Source of the DNA: Thermococcus guaymasensis DSM 11113
GTDB taxonomy: Archaea; Methanobacteriota_B; Thermococci; Thermococcales; Thermococcaceae
NCBI RefSeq assembly: GCF_000816105.1
Contig: NZ_CP007140.1
Span: 744,001 to 808,000 of the forward strand
Direction of reading: 5' to 3'
Length of the DNA stretch: 64,000 bases
The position numbers and the translations under genes are program-made. Of the stretch, positions 51,857-60,337 are shown piece after piece. The notes under the pieces are model-generated. The model ran no database searches and was not told where the DNA came from. It saw nothing but the letters and a program-made list of their open reading frames with translations. Each line of letters opens with the position of its first letter. Positions within the stretch are counted from its first letter, which is position 1.

Positions 51857-53260
51857 ATGAGAGGGTTTACCCACTACATTTCGGGCCTTGCCGTGGCGAC
51901 CTTCTTCCCCTCCCTGGTGGCAGACCTCAGGATGGGCATTCTCCTGCCGGTTATAGCGGCGGCCGCGGCCTACTTCCCTGATTTCATGGACTTTAAGTTC
52001 GGGAAGTTCTTCGCGAGGAGGGACTACGAGATAGACCCCGCCCCCTGGGACGAGAAGAAGCACTACGCGCCAAAGCTCGTTAAAATCGGCGAGCTGGGCG
52101 AGAAGAACCGCTACCAGTTCTTCGCCATCGAGGGGAAGGTCGAGGAGATACTAACGAGGGGCTCTGGGACAGTCACCTACACAATCCTCAACGAGAAAGG
52201 CGAGCAGAAGACCGTTGAGGAGGAGTACAACAGCATTGTTTTCGTTCTCAACGACGGGACTGGAAAGATAACGGTCGAGGCCGTTGGGGACGACTACAAG
52301 TTCTTTGAGGAGGAGTTCGGCCAGATCGAAGAAGGCAAGGAGATCCTCGTCTTCGGCTACGTGGACGTTGACGAGCTCAGCAACGAGCTGCGCTTCGTTG
52401 TCAGCGATGCCCCGCACCCGCAGGGCATAGCGGAGACGGTAGCGAGGGCCATCGAAGAAGCTTACCGTGAGGGCGAGAGGATAGTCAAGATCCACAACAT
52501 CCGCCTTCCGGGAGACGTTTACAGACAGTTCTTCGTCCACCTCGACCCGCCGAAGAGGGAAGTCCGCGTCGAGATGGGACCGATAGTGACCCCTGGAGGA
52601 GTTGCTATAACGGACAAGCCGCCGGAGTACAGGCGCTATGGAATAGCGAAGGTCAACGTGCCCTTCATCAAGACCTATCCCAAGCCCACTAGGATAGACT
52701 CCTTCTCCGGCCCGGAGATAGCGTTCAGAAAAGCTGAGTTCAAGGGCAAAACGGTCGTCAAGGACAGGTTCCTGCCCTGGCATCACGGCTTCAGCCACTC
52801 GCTCACGATGGGCGTTATAATAGGGGCCTTCGTCTACGCGATCTTCAAGCTCCTCGGCTACAGCCACGCGGGTGATCTGGCCCTGGCTTCAATGATAGGT
52901 CAGTGGCTCCACGTCTTCGAAGACCAGCTCGGATTCATGGGCAGCAATCTCTTTCCGCCCATCACTAAGGACGTCATCCCGGGCTTCAAGCTCGGTGAGA
53001 GCGGCAGCGGTTTGACCAACTTCTCGACGGCCTGGCTGATGATAGCCTTCATGATATGGAACTTCAACCGCTTCACTGATCCACGGCCAATCCCAATAAG
53101 CGACGCCAAGCTGCTCCTCCTGCTGATATGGCCGTCAATAATAGGCTTTGGAATCGCCATAGTGAGAAGCTTCAAGCTCAGAAGGGAAATAGCCGAGCTG
53201 ATGGACTACTACACAAACATTGAAGCCTTCGAAGAGCTTGAAGAAGTCGGAGGGATTTAA
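51857..53260 (+). CDS. Membrane-bound metal-dependent hydrolase (YdjM-like) with internal OB-like domain
   Basis: 467 residues. N-terminal THYISGLAVATFFPSL and YFPDFMDFKFGKFF, and later LPWHHGFSHSL and HVFEDQLG, supply the His/Asp set of the YdjM (pfam04307) membrane hydrolase family. Residues about 75-190 are an inserted soluble domain with VLNDGTGKITVEA and ILVFGYVDVDE, resembling the OB modules of the two upstream proteins. Three or more membrane helices follow. ATG 51857 comes 6 nt after the permease stop with GGGGTGATG upstream. Substrate unknown. Confidence 0.8.
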   Translation: MRGFTHYISGLAVATFFPSLVADLRMGILLPVIAAAAAYFPDFMDFKFGKFFARRDYEIDPAPWDEKKHYAPKLVKIGELGEKNRYQFFAIEGKVEEILTRGSGTVTYTILNEKGEQKTVEEEYNSIVFVLNDGTGKITVEAVGDDYKFFEEEFGQIEEGKEILVFGYVDVDELSNELRFVVSDAPHPQGIAETVARAIEEAYREGERIVKIHNIRLPGDVYRQFFVHLDPPKREVRVEMGPIVTPGGVAITDKPPEYRRYGIAKVNVPFIKTYPKPTRIDSFSGPEIAFRKAEFKGKTVVKDRFLPWHHGFSHSLTMGVIIGAFVYAIFKLLGYSHAGDLALASMIGQWLHVFEDQLGFMGSNLFPPITKDVIPGFKLGESGSGLTNFSTAWLMIAFMIWNFNRFTDPRPIPISDAKLLLLLIWPSIIGFGIAIVRSFKLRREIAELMDYYTNIEAFEELEEVGGI

Positions 53261-54117
53261 TCCCTTCTCTCCCTCTTTTCAGGTTTTCTCGCCACAACTC
53301 CAAGCGCTTCCTCGATCCTTTTAACCCCCACAAAGCCAGCCTTCCTCAACCGCTCCATGACACCCCTCTGGAGGTCTTTTCTGCGGTATTTCCTTCCGGG
53401 GTTGCCGACGTAATGGAAGAGCCTACCTCCGGGCTTCAGAACCCTGAAAAGCTCGCGGTAGAACTCCTCAGAGTATAGCTGGCCCGCCAAAGAGAAGCGC
53501 GGCGGGTCGTGGATTACAACGTCAAAGCTCCCGTCCTTGAACTTCTTCACGACCTCGAAGGCATCTCCCTGGATCACCTGGATTTTGCCGCCCGTGAACA
53601 GCTCCCTGCTCCAGGGGTTTATCCTCGCCAGCTCGATGACGTTGGGGTCTTTCTCGATGGTTATGACGTAGGCCCCGCGCTTTGAGGCCTCGATGGCGGT
53701 GTAGCCGAGCCCCATGCAGGTATCGAGGACGGTTTCCCCTTCCCTCGGCTTAACGGTGTTCACCTTGTTCCTCGTGTCCTGGAGGGGGTTTACCTCCTTC
53801 GTCCTGTGCATCCTGATGCCGTTTATCTCTATAGTCGGTGGAATCGTCGGAACGAGCTTGTAGAAGTGCTCTCCGGCTATTGCAGCCTTGTAGACTCCCC
53901 CGTCCTTCACGAAGTAGACGCTTCCCTCGTCTCGTGCAATCCTCCCGATGATTTCCCTCTCAACTCGCGTTCCATCGGGAAAGACGAACTCGTTGTCTTC
54001 CTGTTTTATTTCCCACGTTCTGTTGGTCTTCCTGAGGTCAAGGTTAACTCTGAGTGCACCTTTGGAAATAAGCAACAGCTTTGCTTCCCTTGATGTCAGA
54101 TAGTAAATCTCGTCCAT
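53257..54117 (-). CDS. Predicted archaeal SAM-dependent methyltransferase (COG2521-like)
   Basis: 286 residues. An N-terminal domain of about 120 residues precedes a Rossmann methyltransferase: motif I VLDTCMGLGYTAIEASKRG, acidic loop IEKDPNVIELA, and motif IV VVIHDPPRFSL, with FRVLKPGGRLFHYVGNPG. The DPPR motif is akin to RNA/DNA amino-methyltransferases. Start at 54117 (MDEIYYLT) behind GGTGGGTGTC. Converges on the hydrolase gene with a 4-nt overlap of stops. Confidence 0.85.
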   Translation of the reverse strand: MDEIYYLTSREAKLLLISKGALRVNLDLRKTNRTWEIKQEDNEFVFPDGTRVEREIIGRIARDEGSVYFVKDGGVYKAAIAGEHFYKLVPTIPPTIEINGIRMHRTKEVNPLQDTRNKVNTVKPREGETVLDTCMGLGYTAIEASKRGAYVITIEKDPNVIELARINPWSRELFTGGKIQVIQGDAFEVVKKFKDGSFDVVIHDPPRFSLAGQLYSEEFYRELFRVLKPGGRLFHYVGNPGRKYRRKDLQRGVMERLRKAGFVGVKRIEEALGVVARKPEKRERRD

Positions 54118-54190
54118 TTTGACACCCACCGGTGATTGATAAAAAGCCTTTAATACATTGCTGCAGTTAATCGGTTAATGGTGGTGTATT

Positions 54191-54901
54191 ATGCACATTA
54201 CAGAGGACAGGATATCGACAGGGGTACCGGGATTGGACGAGATTATTGAAGGTGGCCTGATCCCCGGAAAAGTTTACCTCATAACCGGACCCCCCGGAAG
54301 TGGAAAGACTACACTGGGTATGCATTTCCTCATCGAAGGGGCCAGGAAAAACGAGAAAGTTGCCTACGTTTCTTTAATCCAGGATCCAAATGAAGCCGTC
54401 AAGGACATGATGCGCTTTGACCCATCGATCCAAGCGTACATCGGCACGAAAAAGTTGCTGCTCTTTGACCTCGGCCCTATCCTTTGGAAGGAAATTGATC
54501 GCGTCCCAACATGGAGAAGTGTCCTAGTAAGAATAAGGGAAATAGCAGAGGAGGAAAACATCTCCCGCCTTGTTATAGACCCACTCACGGCGATAGAGTT
54601 CTCAGCGGAAAACCCAGTCGAGAAGAAGGCAGAGCTGGCGAAGTTCGTTCGTGGCCTTGAGGATCTGGGTGTTACAACCTATCTGATATCTGAAATGACG
54701 GAGCTCGACCACTACACCGAGGAGCACTACCTCGTCAGTGGCGTGATAATTCTCCACTACTTCCTGCTTGAAAAAAAGATGGTAAGGGCGATTCAGATAC
54801 TGAAAATGAGGAGGACAAAGCACGAAACGGGCCTCTTCCTTATGGAGTTCACTCACAAGGGCCTGGTCGTCCATAAGAGGAGTCCATTTGAGGGAGACTA
54901 A
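54191..54901 (+). CDS. KaiC-like RecA-superfamily ATPase
   Basis: 236-residue single KaiC domain: RISTGVPGLDEIIEGGLIPGKVYLITG, Walker A GPPGSGKTTLGMHFL (about residue 37), Walker B RLVIDPLTAIEF and the C-terminal HETGLFLMEFTHKGLVV. Single-domain KaiC-like ATPases are abundant in Thermococcales and often signal or transport related; role unknown. ATG 54191 follows GGTGGTGTATT. Divergent from the methyltransferase gene with about 70 nt between. Confidence 0.88.
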   Translation: MHITEDRISTGVPGLDEIIEGGLIPGKVYLITGPPGSGKTTLGMHFLIEGARKNEKVAYVSLIQDPNEAVKDMMRFDPSIQAYIGTKKLLLFDLGPILWKEIDRVPTWRSVLVRIREIAEEENISRLVIDPLTAIEFSAENPVEKKAELAKFVRGLEDLGVTTYLISEMTELDHYTEEHYLVSGVIILHYFLLEKKMVRAIQILKMRRTKHETGLFLMEFTHKGLVVHKRSPFEGD

Positions 54902-54935
54902 CCTCCCGCATCATGAGTTCGTGTACCATAAACTA

Positions 54936-55874
54936 TCACCCAACAACGTCTTCAAACACCCGCCGGAAGTTCCCAAAGGTTATCGCCTCAACCTCTTTCT
55001 CGCTGAATCTCTCCTGGAGAAGCTCGATCAAACGCGGTATCCCCGCCTCGTTCTCAAGGCCTTTCACGCTTTTTCCGCTCCACCCTTTGAGATAGTACAC
55101 AAAGTCAAAGCCTAGCCCAACATGTTTGTAGCCGACCAAGTCGACCATGTAGCCGATATGTTCAACGTACTTCTCGATGGTCGGCTTTTCTTTGTCAACG
55201 AAGCTTGGTATTGCAACAGCCCCGACAACGCCGTTTCTCTCTGCTATGGCCTTCAACTGCTCATCCGTTAGATTCCGCGGATTGTCACAAAGGGCCTTTG
55301 CGTTTGAGTGGGAAGCTATTACCGGAAACGATGTCACGTCCAAGGTGTCCCAGAAGCCGGCTTCGTTTATATGACTGAGGTCAATGAGTATACCAAGTTC
55401 CTCGGCCTTCCCAACTACCTCCACACCGAAGTTAGTGAGCCCACCGTTTGTCCTCTCGAATACGCCGTCCCCGATCTGGTTTCTCAAGCTCCATGTGAGC
55501 GTTAGGACTCTCAGTCCAAGATTGTAAAAAATCTCCAAGACATCGAGGCTCTCTATTGGCTCTCCACCTTCCATACCGACCCAGAGGGCCACTCTCCCTT
55601 CCCCTATTGCCCCCTTCATTCCTTCGACTGAAGTGACGATCTCAAGCCTCGAACTCTCGGCAACGTCGTTTTTCAGCCTCGCAATGGCCTCCAAAGCATA
55701 CCTGAGGGCAAGGGGCCTCTTATCGGTAGGGGTCCATACAGAGGCCACCCTTGCCTTCACGTAGTCGCCAAAGAATTCCTCGAAATGGGACTCAAGAACC
55801 CTGGTCTTCCCTTTCGCCCTTTCTTCCCAGACTAAAGTTGGGAGGTCGGAATGCGCATCGAAAATTCCCATCAT
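54936..55874 (-). CDS. M19-family membrane dipeptidase (renal dipeptidase-like)
   Basis: 312 residues, TIM-barrel zinc dipeptidase. Metal motifs in order: FDAHSDLPT (HxD), VGMEGGEPI (bridging Glu), DLSHINEAGF (His), VIASHSNAKAL (His) and GLGFDFVYY (Asp). No signal peptide, so cytosolic. It would hydrolyse dipeptides. The ATG overlaps the TGA of the upstream helical-repeat gene (ATGA), so the two are an operon; ATG 55871 is an alternative start. Confidence 0.92.
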   Translation of the reverse strand: MMGIFDAHSDLPTLVWEERAKGKTRVLESHFEEFFGDYVKARVASVWTPTDKRPLALRYALEAIARLKNDVAESSRLEIVTSVEGMKGAIGEGRVALWVGMEGGEPIESLDVLEIFYNLGLRVLTLTWSLRNQIGDGVFERTNGGLTNFGVEVVGKAEELGILIDLSHINEAGFWDTLDVTSFPVIASHSNAKALCDNPRNLTDEQLKAIAERNGVVGAVAIPSFVDKEKPTIEKYVEHIGYMVDLVGYKHVGLGFDFVYYLKGWSGKSVKGLENEAGIPRLIELLQERFSEKEVEAITFGNFRRVFEDVVG

Positions 55875-56959
55875 GGCTCCCACCCAACCTCTTTTTCTAT
55901 TTTTGCTATCTCCTCGAGGAGCCTAGCCCTGAGCATGGAATTTCCTATAAGCTTCGCAACTTCTCTTGCTTCCAAAAAGTCTTTTCTCTCAGCCAGCTTG
56001 AGGGAGATCGCGGCAAGAGCGTTGTCTCTTCCCTCTGGATCCTTTATCTCAATCGCAAACTTAAGGGCCTTTTCAAGTTCCCCCATGCCGCTGAGAATCG
56101 CCGCAGCCCGCTGGACGTTGGTTTCGGAGAGGCCTATCTTCTCGAACAGCTTGAAGGCTTCCTCCAGCACGTCCAAGTACTCGGGAACGCCTATCTGCTT
56201 CAGCCAGCTCGCAATTTCAAGCATGACTATGAACCTTTCCTGAGGATCCCTGTAACGCTTCTCCACCAGTTTAAGGGCGTAGTTGTATTTCCCCTCCAGA
56301 AGGGCCTCCCTGATCTCCGGAGAGCCATGATAATAGAGCGTCCTCGCCATTTTAAGCTTCTTCTCGACGTCCACCGCCCGGTGGCTTATCCTGAGTTTGT
56401 CAAATATGTCAAATGCCATCTCATAGAACCGTATTGCATCCCGCGACTCAAGACTGTCCCCTGCACTTTCAATTAGACTCCCTATCTCAGCTATAACGTC
56501 GAGCTTTGCCCGATAATCCATCTCCGCTGAAATAATGGCATCAAACGCTTCGTTAAACGTCTCCATGGCCTCATCTACGAAGCCCGTCAACGCCAGATTC
56601 TGGGCCAGGATAGCCATCGCTATTGCTCTCTCACCCTCGTTTTTTATCCTCGTAATCTCCTCCGCCGCCCGATCAAAGAGTTCAGCGGATTCATCCCCGT
56701 TTCCGATGCTGGCGTGGAACCGGGCGAGTTTGGAGTACAGATAGACCCTGTCAGAGGGATCTTTGACTTTCTTGAGTGATTTATGTATTTTCTCAAGAAT
56801 GTGCGGGATAATATCCTTTCGCCCGTCTTTTGCCTTAAACGCCACCTCGATAAGGGCATCTGTCCTCTCAAAAGGATCTCCTATCTCATCCGCAGCCTCC
56901 AGAGCTTCTTCGAAGAGCCCCTTGGAAGCAAGAACGAGCACATCATCGTACAAATCCAT
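55871..56959 (-). CDS. TPR-like helical repeat protein
   Basis: 362 residues made almost entirely of helix-turn-helix pairs (VLASKGLFEEALEAADEIGD, FIEVAFKAKD-like, LAGTGFVDEAMETFNEAF-like, ILSGMGELEKALKFAIEIKD), characteristic of TPR/alpha-solenoid scaffolds. No catalytic motif. Start at 56959 has a GTGATGA site; the open frame extends a further 76 codons into the divergent DUF531 gene, which is not credible. Paired in one operon with the M19 dipeptidase. Partner unknown. Confidence 0.78.
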   Translation of the reverse strand: MDLYDDVLVLASKGLFEEALEAADEIGDPFERTDALIEVAFKAKDGRKDIIPHILEKIHKSLKKVKDPSDRVYLYSKLARFHASIGNGDESAELFDRAAEEITRIKNEGERAIAMAILAQNLALTGFVDEAMETFNEAFDAIISAEMDYRAKLDVIAEIGSLIESAGDSLESRDAIRFYEMAFDIFDKLRISHRAVDVEKKLKMARTLYYHGSPEIREALLEGKYNYALKLVEKRYRDPQERFIVMLEIASWLKQIGVPEYLDVLEEAFKLFEKIGLSETNVQRAAAILSGMGELEKALKFAIEIKDPEGRDNALAAISLKLAERKDFLEAREVAKLIGNSMLRARLLEEIAKIEKEVGWEP

Positions 56960-56989
56960 ATTCATCACTATTGTCTTATATGCTCCGTA

Positions 56990-57006
56990 ACCGTTTATAA
57001 GGGTTC
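56990..57006. promoter_or_regulatory. Shared divergent TATA for helical-repeat and DUF531 genes
   Basis: CCGTTTATAAGGG can be read both ways (leftward CCCTTATAAACGG). Each gene start is about 30-35 nt away, so both transcripts would have minimal leaders and must compete for the same element. Confidence 0.5.
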
Positions 57007-57030
57007 CCGGAAACTGTTCACGGTGGTGAT

Positions 57031-57582
57031 ATGCTGACCCTTGCCCTATATAACACATACGACGCTCGAAAGCTCCACGAGGCCCATCTGAGGGCAATAG
57101 CGAGGGCCGGCCCGATAGCCCATGCTTTCGGCTTTCATCTCGCTTTAGTGGGGTTCCCGCTGAAGGGCAAGCCATTGGACGTCGCACAGGAGGTTTCCGC
57201 CCACACTACGATCGGAGAGGGCGGAACCTACCTTTTGGAGCTTGCCGAGAAAAACCGCTTCCACCTGCTGGACTTCCCAAAAAAGGGCTTTCCCGCCCAG
57301 TTTGGGACGGCTGTAGCAACCACTAGAAAACCTTTGGAAGAAAAGGAGATAACACCACTCGAACTCGCGGAAAGGGCCCTTTCCGGTGAGAGCTTCCTCC
57401 TCCTGGTCGGCCTCGGCAGGCACGGCCTTCCGAGAGAAATCTTTAAGTTGGCACGGTATCACATGGATATAACGGGCAAGCGGATAAGTCTTGAGACATG
57501 CACTGCGATAGGTGCAATCCCAGCTAAGATCACAACTCTAATGGAGGCGCTGAGATGGACGAAGGCTGGAAAAAAGACGTAG
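57031..57582 (+). CDS. DUF531 family protein
   Basis: 183-residue archaeal protein of unknown function (COG1531). Characteristic blocks: ALYNTYDARKLHEAHLRAIARAGPIAHAFGFHLALVGFP and LLVGLGRHGLPREIFKLARYHMDITGKRISLETCTAIGAIP; the late glycine-rich loop pattern resembles SPOUT-type RNA methyltransferases, which is inference. ATG 57031 follows GGTGGTGAT. Overlaps the signal peptidase gene by 28 nt. Confidence 0.85.
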   Translation: MLTLALYNTYDARKLHEAHLRAIARAGPIAHAFGFHLALVGFPLKGKPLDVAQEVSAHTTIGEGGTYLLELAEKNRFHLLDFPKKGFPAQFGTAVATTRKPLEEKEITPLELAERALSGESFLLLVGLGRHGLPREIFKLARYHMDITGKRISLETCTAIGAIPAKITTLMEALRWTKAGKKT

Positions 57583-58025
57583 CGTGGTTTTTTATCGCAA
57601 TCTTAATAGTCGCGGGGATTAACTATGGCCTTAAACTAGTTATGGGCACGGACTCACCCCTCGTTATTGTCATAAGCGGCTCGATGGAGCCCGTTTTCTA
57701 TAGGGGGGACGTTGTCCTGCTCAAGTCAGCGTCCCCGGAGGACATCCACGTGGGTGATGTCATTGTATACAATGCCCCCTCGTACAGTTATCCAATAATC
57801 CACAGGGTACGGGAGATAAAGACCGTCAATCTCGGGGGAAAACTTGAGAAGTGCTTCGTCACGTGGGGCGATAACAACCCGGTACCGGACTGGAGCGAAT
57901 ACCGGCTCTATCCAACTCCCTATGGCGGCGTTCCCTGCGTCCCCTACTACGCGGTGGAGGCCAAAGCGGTCATGGTTTTCCCCAAGATCGGCCTTATTCC
58001 CCTCTGGATCAGGGAGCACCTGTGA
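57555..58025 (+). CDS. Type I signal peptidase (archaeal, S26B)
   Basis: 156 residues: N-terminal membrane anchor (VAWFFIAILIVAGINYGLKLV), catalytic Ser in VISGSMEPVFYRGD (about residue 42), box C GDVIVYN and the archaeal/ER-type His in YPIIHRVREI instead of a lysine, then FVTWGDNNPVPD box E with aspartates. It removes signal peptides outside the membrane, for example from the secreted proteins at 10-11 kb and 36-38 kb. Starts within the DUF531 gene, so translation is coupled. Confidence 0.92.
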   Translation: MDEGWKKDVAWFFIAILIVAGINYGLKLVMGTDSPLVIVISGSMEPVFYRGDVVLLKSASPEDIHVGDVIVYNAPSYSYPIIHRVREIKTVNLGGKLEKCFVTWGDNNPVPDWSEYRLYPTPYGGVPCVPYYAVEAKAVMVFPKIGLIPLWIREHL

Positions 58026-58505
58026 TGAAGAGAGGGGGGCGTTTCTGCCCTCCCCTTACTCTCAAACCCCTGATGCGGGGTTTCACCCCACGTGGGAAAC
58101 TTTGCTGGGCAAAGTTTCATCAAAGCCGGCATGCCGTATTAGAACAGCAATTTTTCAAGGGGTTTGAAAGAAAATCCGTGCGGATTTTCAAGTGTGTTTC
58201 TTCCTGTTAGCGCCCTTCGGGCGCCTTCTTTGAGTAAAACACCTTCGAAACATTAGTCTGTCCAAACCAAAACCCGACCAAGAGCACCCATCTATCAAGG
58301 CATGCCACCCACTCACATCCCTTGACGCAGTAAGAACTTTTTGATCAAGCTTTACACAAGCAAAGCTTGCTGGGGATCTAACGCCCCCCCAGGATTTTGG
58401 TCGCGCAAAGCTTGATCGAGTTAGCGACCGCTTCTCAATTGTGCCCCTACAGCCAGAACCGATATCCATAAAAATTTGAAGTGACTTCTTTTGTTGGAGA
58501 TAATT
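58026..58505 (+). repeat. Non-coding hairpin array upstream of the defence operon
   Basis: A 480-nt gene-free stretch packed with perfect stem-loops: GGGG-TTTCA-CCCC (58077-58089), GAAACTTTGC-TGG-GCAAAGTTTC (58096-58118), the palindrome CGGCATGCCG (58127-58136), GAAAATCC-GTGC-GGATTTTC (58170-58189), GCGCCC-TTC-GGGCGC (58210-58224), and toward the end AAGCTTT/AAAGCTT words (58347-58370) and GGTCGC/GCGACC (about 58399-58428). A TATA-like CATAAAAATTTG at about 58468 may drive mazG. It shares the TTTCA-loop hairpin with the 18-kb insert. Confidence 0.7.
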
Positions 58506-58868
58506 ATGGCAACTATACATGAATTGACCTCAAAGATAGTTAAGTTTAGGGATGAAAGGGACTGGAATAAATATCACACCCCGCGAAATCTAGCAATATC
58601 TCTCGTGGTAGAACTTGGAGAACTCTTAGAACATTTCCAGTGGAAAAATGACGATGAAATATTGAAACTTGCTCAGAAGCCGGATAAGAGAGAAAAAATT
58701 GAAGAAGAGCTCGCTGATGTGGCTATATATCTGTTTCTGTTGGCAAATGAACTGAGTATTGACCTTGAAACAGCTATTTTAAACAAAATCAAGAAAAATG
58801 AAGAGAAATATCCCGTAGATTTAGTCAAGGGGAAATATGTAAAATACACGGAGTTGAGGAGAAAATGA
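58506..58868 (+). CDS. MazG-family nucleotide pyrophosphohydrolase
   Basis: 120-residue all-alpha NTP pyrophosphatase of the iMazG/dCTPP1 type. The metal site is the classical ExxE-(n)-ExxD pair: VVELGELLEHFQW (about residue 38) and EELADVAIYLFLL (about 68). Such enzymes hydrolyse (d)NTPs to (d)NMPs; single-domain versions often prefer modified or pyrimidine dNTPs. ATG 58506 follows TTGGAGATAATT. Its stop overlaps the next ATG (ATGA). Clearly AT-richer than the core genes, with AAA/ATA-rich codons. Confidence 0.87.
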   Translation: MATIHELTSKIVKFRDERDWNKYHTPRNLAISLVVELGELLEHFQWKNDDEILKLAQKPDKREKIEEELADVAIYLFLLANELSIDLETAILNKIKKNEEKYPVDLVKGKYVKYTELRRK

Positions 58869-60337
58869 CCGTGTGGATTGTAGCTGCCGCAGGACCATCT
58901 CCCACTGAACATTTAGAAAGGACTATAAAGAACCCTGTTCCATTTGAAGAGATTGAACAGAACATCTCCAATAAAGATGAGCTTCAAAAACTTGTAGAAG
59001 CAGCGGGGAAGGGCCCCTACTACCTTTGGGGTGCACTCCCCGGAAAGAACAATGAGAGCTACTGGCTCCGGATGTCCCGGGGGGACATCGCACTCTTTTA
59101 TGTGAAAGGCAAGAAATTTGGATATTGGACAAAAATACTACATAAACTGAGAGACAAGAGGTTGGCAAAATTCCTTTGGGGAACAGATAGTTACGGACAG
59201 ACATGGGAGCTGATATATTTCTTAGACAAGCCAAAGGAAATTAACTTAACCCTCCAAGAATTTAATTTAGAACATTGTTATAGTCTAAATTTTAAGCCTC
59301 AAGGTCTGACCCCCATAAGAGATGAAGCAATACAGAGAATTGAACTGAAATATGGGTCTTATGAGAGATTCCTAAAACGATATGAAATTCGTAGTAAGCC
59401 GGCATATGTTCAACTAGTCGAATCCCTTTATTCTAGAGAAATTAATATTGCCTTCCGCGAGATGCTACGGGGCAGGAATATTATTTTCTATGGGCCTCCT
59501 GGAAGTGGAAAGACTATTTTGGCTAAGATACTGGCCGAAAAATATTCCAGTTATGTAGGCGGTAACGGATATTTACTATATACCGTCCACAGCGGTACGG
59601 ATTTCTTTGATCTCGTGGCAAGGATAACCCCCCAAACAAATGATGAAGGAGTTTTGTACTATAAAAAAGAACCAAGATACCTGATACACGCTCTTATTGG
59701 AAAGAAAGTTTTGATATTAGATGAGATAAACAGGACTCAAATTGATACGGCACTCGGTATATTCTTCACCTATCTCGAAAAAGAGCACAGAATACAGGAT
59801 TTAGAAACCATAATGCACATTATTCAGGAGGAGAGCGGTATTACCATCCAGAAAGACGAGTTAAAAGATGCCCTGGAGTTTTTCAGGATTATAGGAACAT
59901 TAAATATCTACGACAAAACATTTCTGTTTAAACTTGGGGATGCTCTTAGACGGAGGTTTAGATTCATAGAAATAACAACGACTAAAGATGTCATCAAATA
60001 TTTGAGCCAAAACTTTAACGAATTCCTACAGGTCATTGGATACAACGCGTCGAACGAGATCAAATATGGGATTGCATGGGCTTTGTTCTCAATATTTTCA
60101 GAGATCAACAATATAAAGGAGCTCGGCATTGGAATACTGAAGGACCTGATATTGTTCTCAGAAAATTTCGAGAAACCCGAAGAGGCTATAGAAAACTCCG
60201 TAATAAGCATTATCCTGCCGTTCTTTGAAAATGACATTGGATTTAGAGAAGTATCCAAAGTACTCGAGAGACACGAGCTATATCGGGCCCAAAATGTTTT
60301 GGAGAGGCTGAATTATGCCTTCAAGGCGTTTGAATAG
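58865..60337 (+). CDS. McrB-like AAA+ GTPase with N-terminal PUA/EVE-like reader domain
   Basis: 490 residues. Residues about 1-150 look like an EVE/YTH (PUA superfamily) modified-base reader: WLRMSRGDIALFYVKGKKFG and WELIYFLDKPKEI. The motor has Walker A GPPGSGKTILAKIL (about 209), Walker B VLILDEINR (about 284) and the McrB signature region GTLNIYDKT (about 346) followed by DALRRRFRF arginines. The usual MNxxDRS reads LNIYDKT, a degenerate form. In McrBC systems McrB recognises modified DNA and its GTPase powers translocation. Overlaps both neighbours, so it is one operon; AT-rich. Confidence 0.88.
   Translation: MTVWIVAAAGPSPTEHLERTIKNPVPFEEIEQNISNKDELQKLVEAAGKGPYYLWGALPGKNNESYWLRMSRGDIALFYVKGKKFGYWTKILHKLRDKRLAKFLWGTDSYGQTWELIYFLDKPKEINLTLQEFNLEHCYSLNFKPQGLTPIRDEAIQRIELKYGSYERFLKRYEIRSKPAYVQLVESLYSREINIAFREMLRGRNIIFYGPPGSGKTILAKILAEKYSSYVGGNGYLLYTVHSGTDFFDLVARITPQTNDEGVLYYKKEPRYLIHALIGKKVLILDEINRTQIDTALGIFFTYLEKEHRIQDLETIMHIIQEESGITIQKDELKDALEFFRIIGTLNIYDKTFLFKLGDALRRRFRFIEITTTKDVIKYLSQNFNEFLQVIGYNASNEIKYGIAWALFSIFSEINNIKELGIGILKDLILFSENFEKPEEAIENSVISIILPFFENDIGFREVSKVLERHELYRAQNVLERLNYAFKAFE

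Noticed and set aside
56960-57187. 76-codon N-terminal extension of the helical-repeat protein
   Set aside because: It is antisense to DUF531, crosses the promoter and lacks helical-repeat character.
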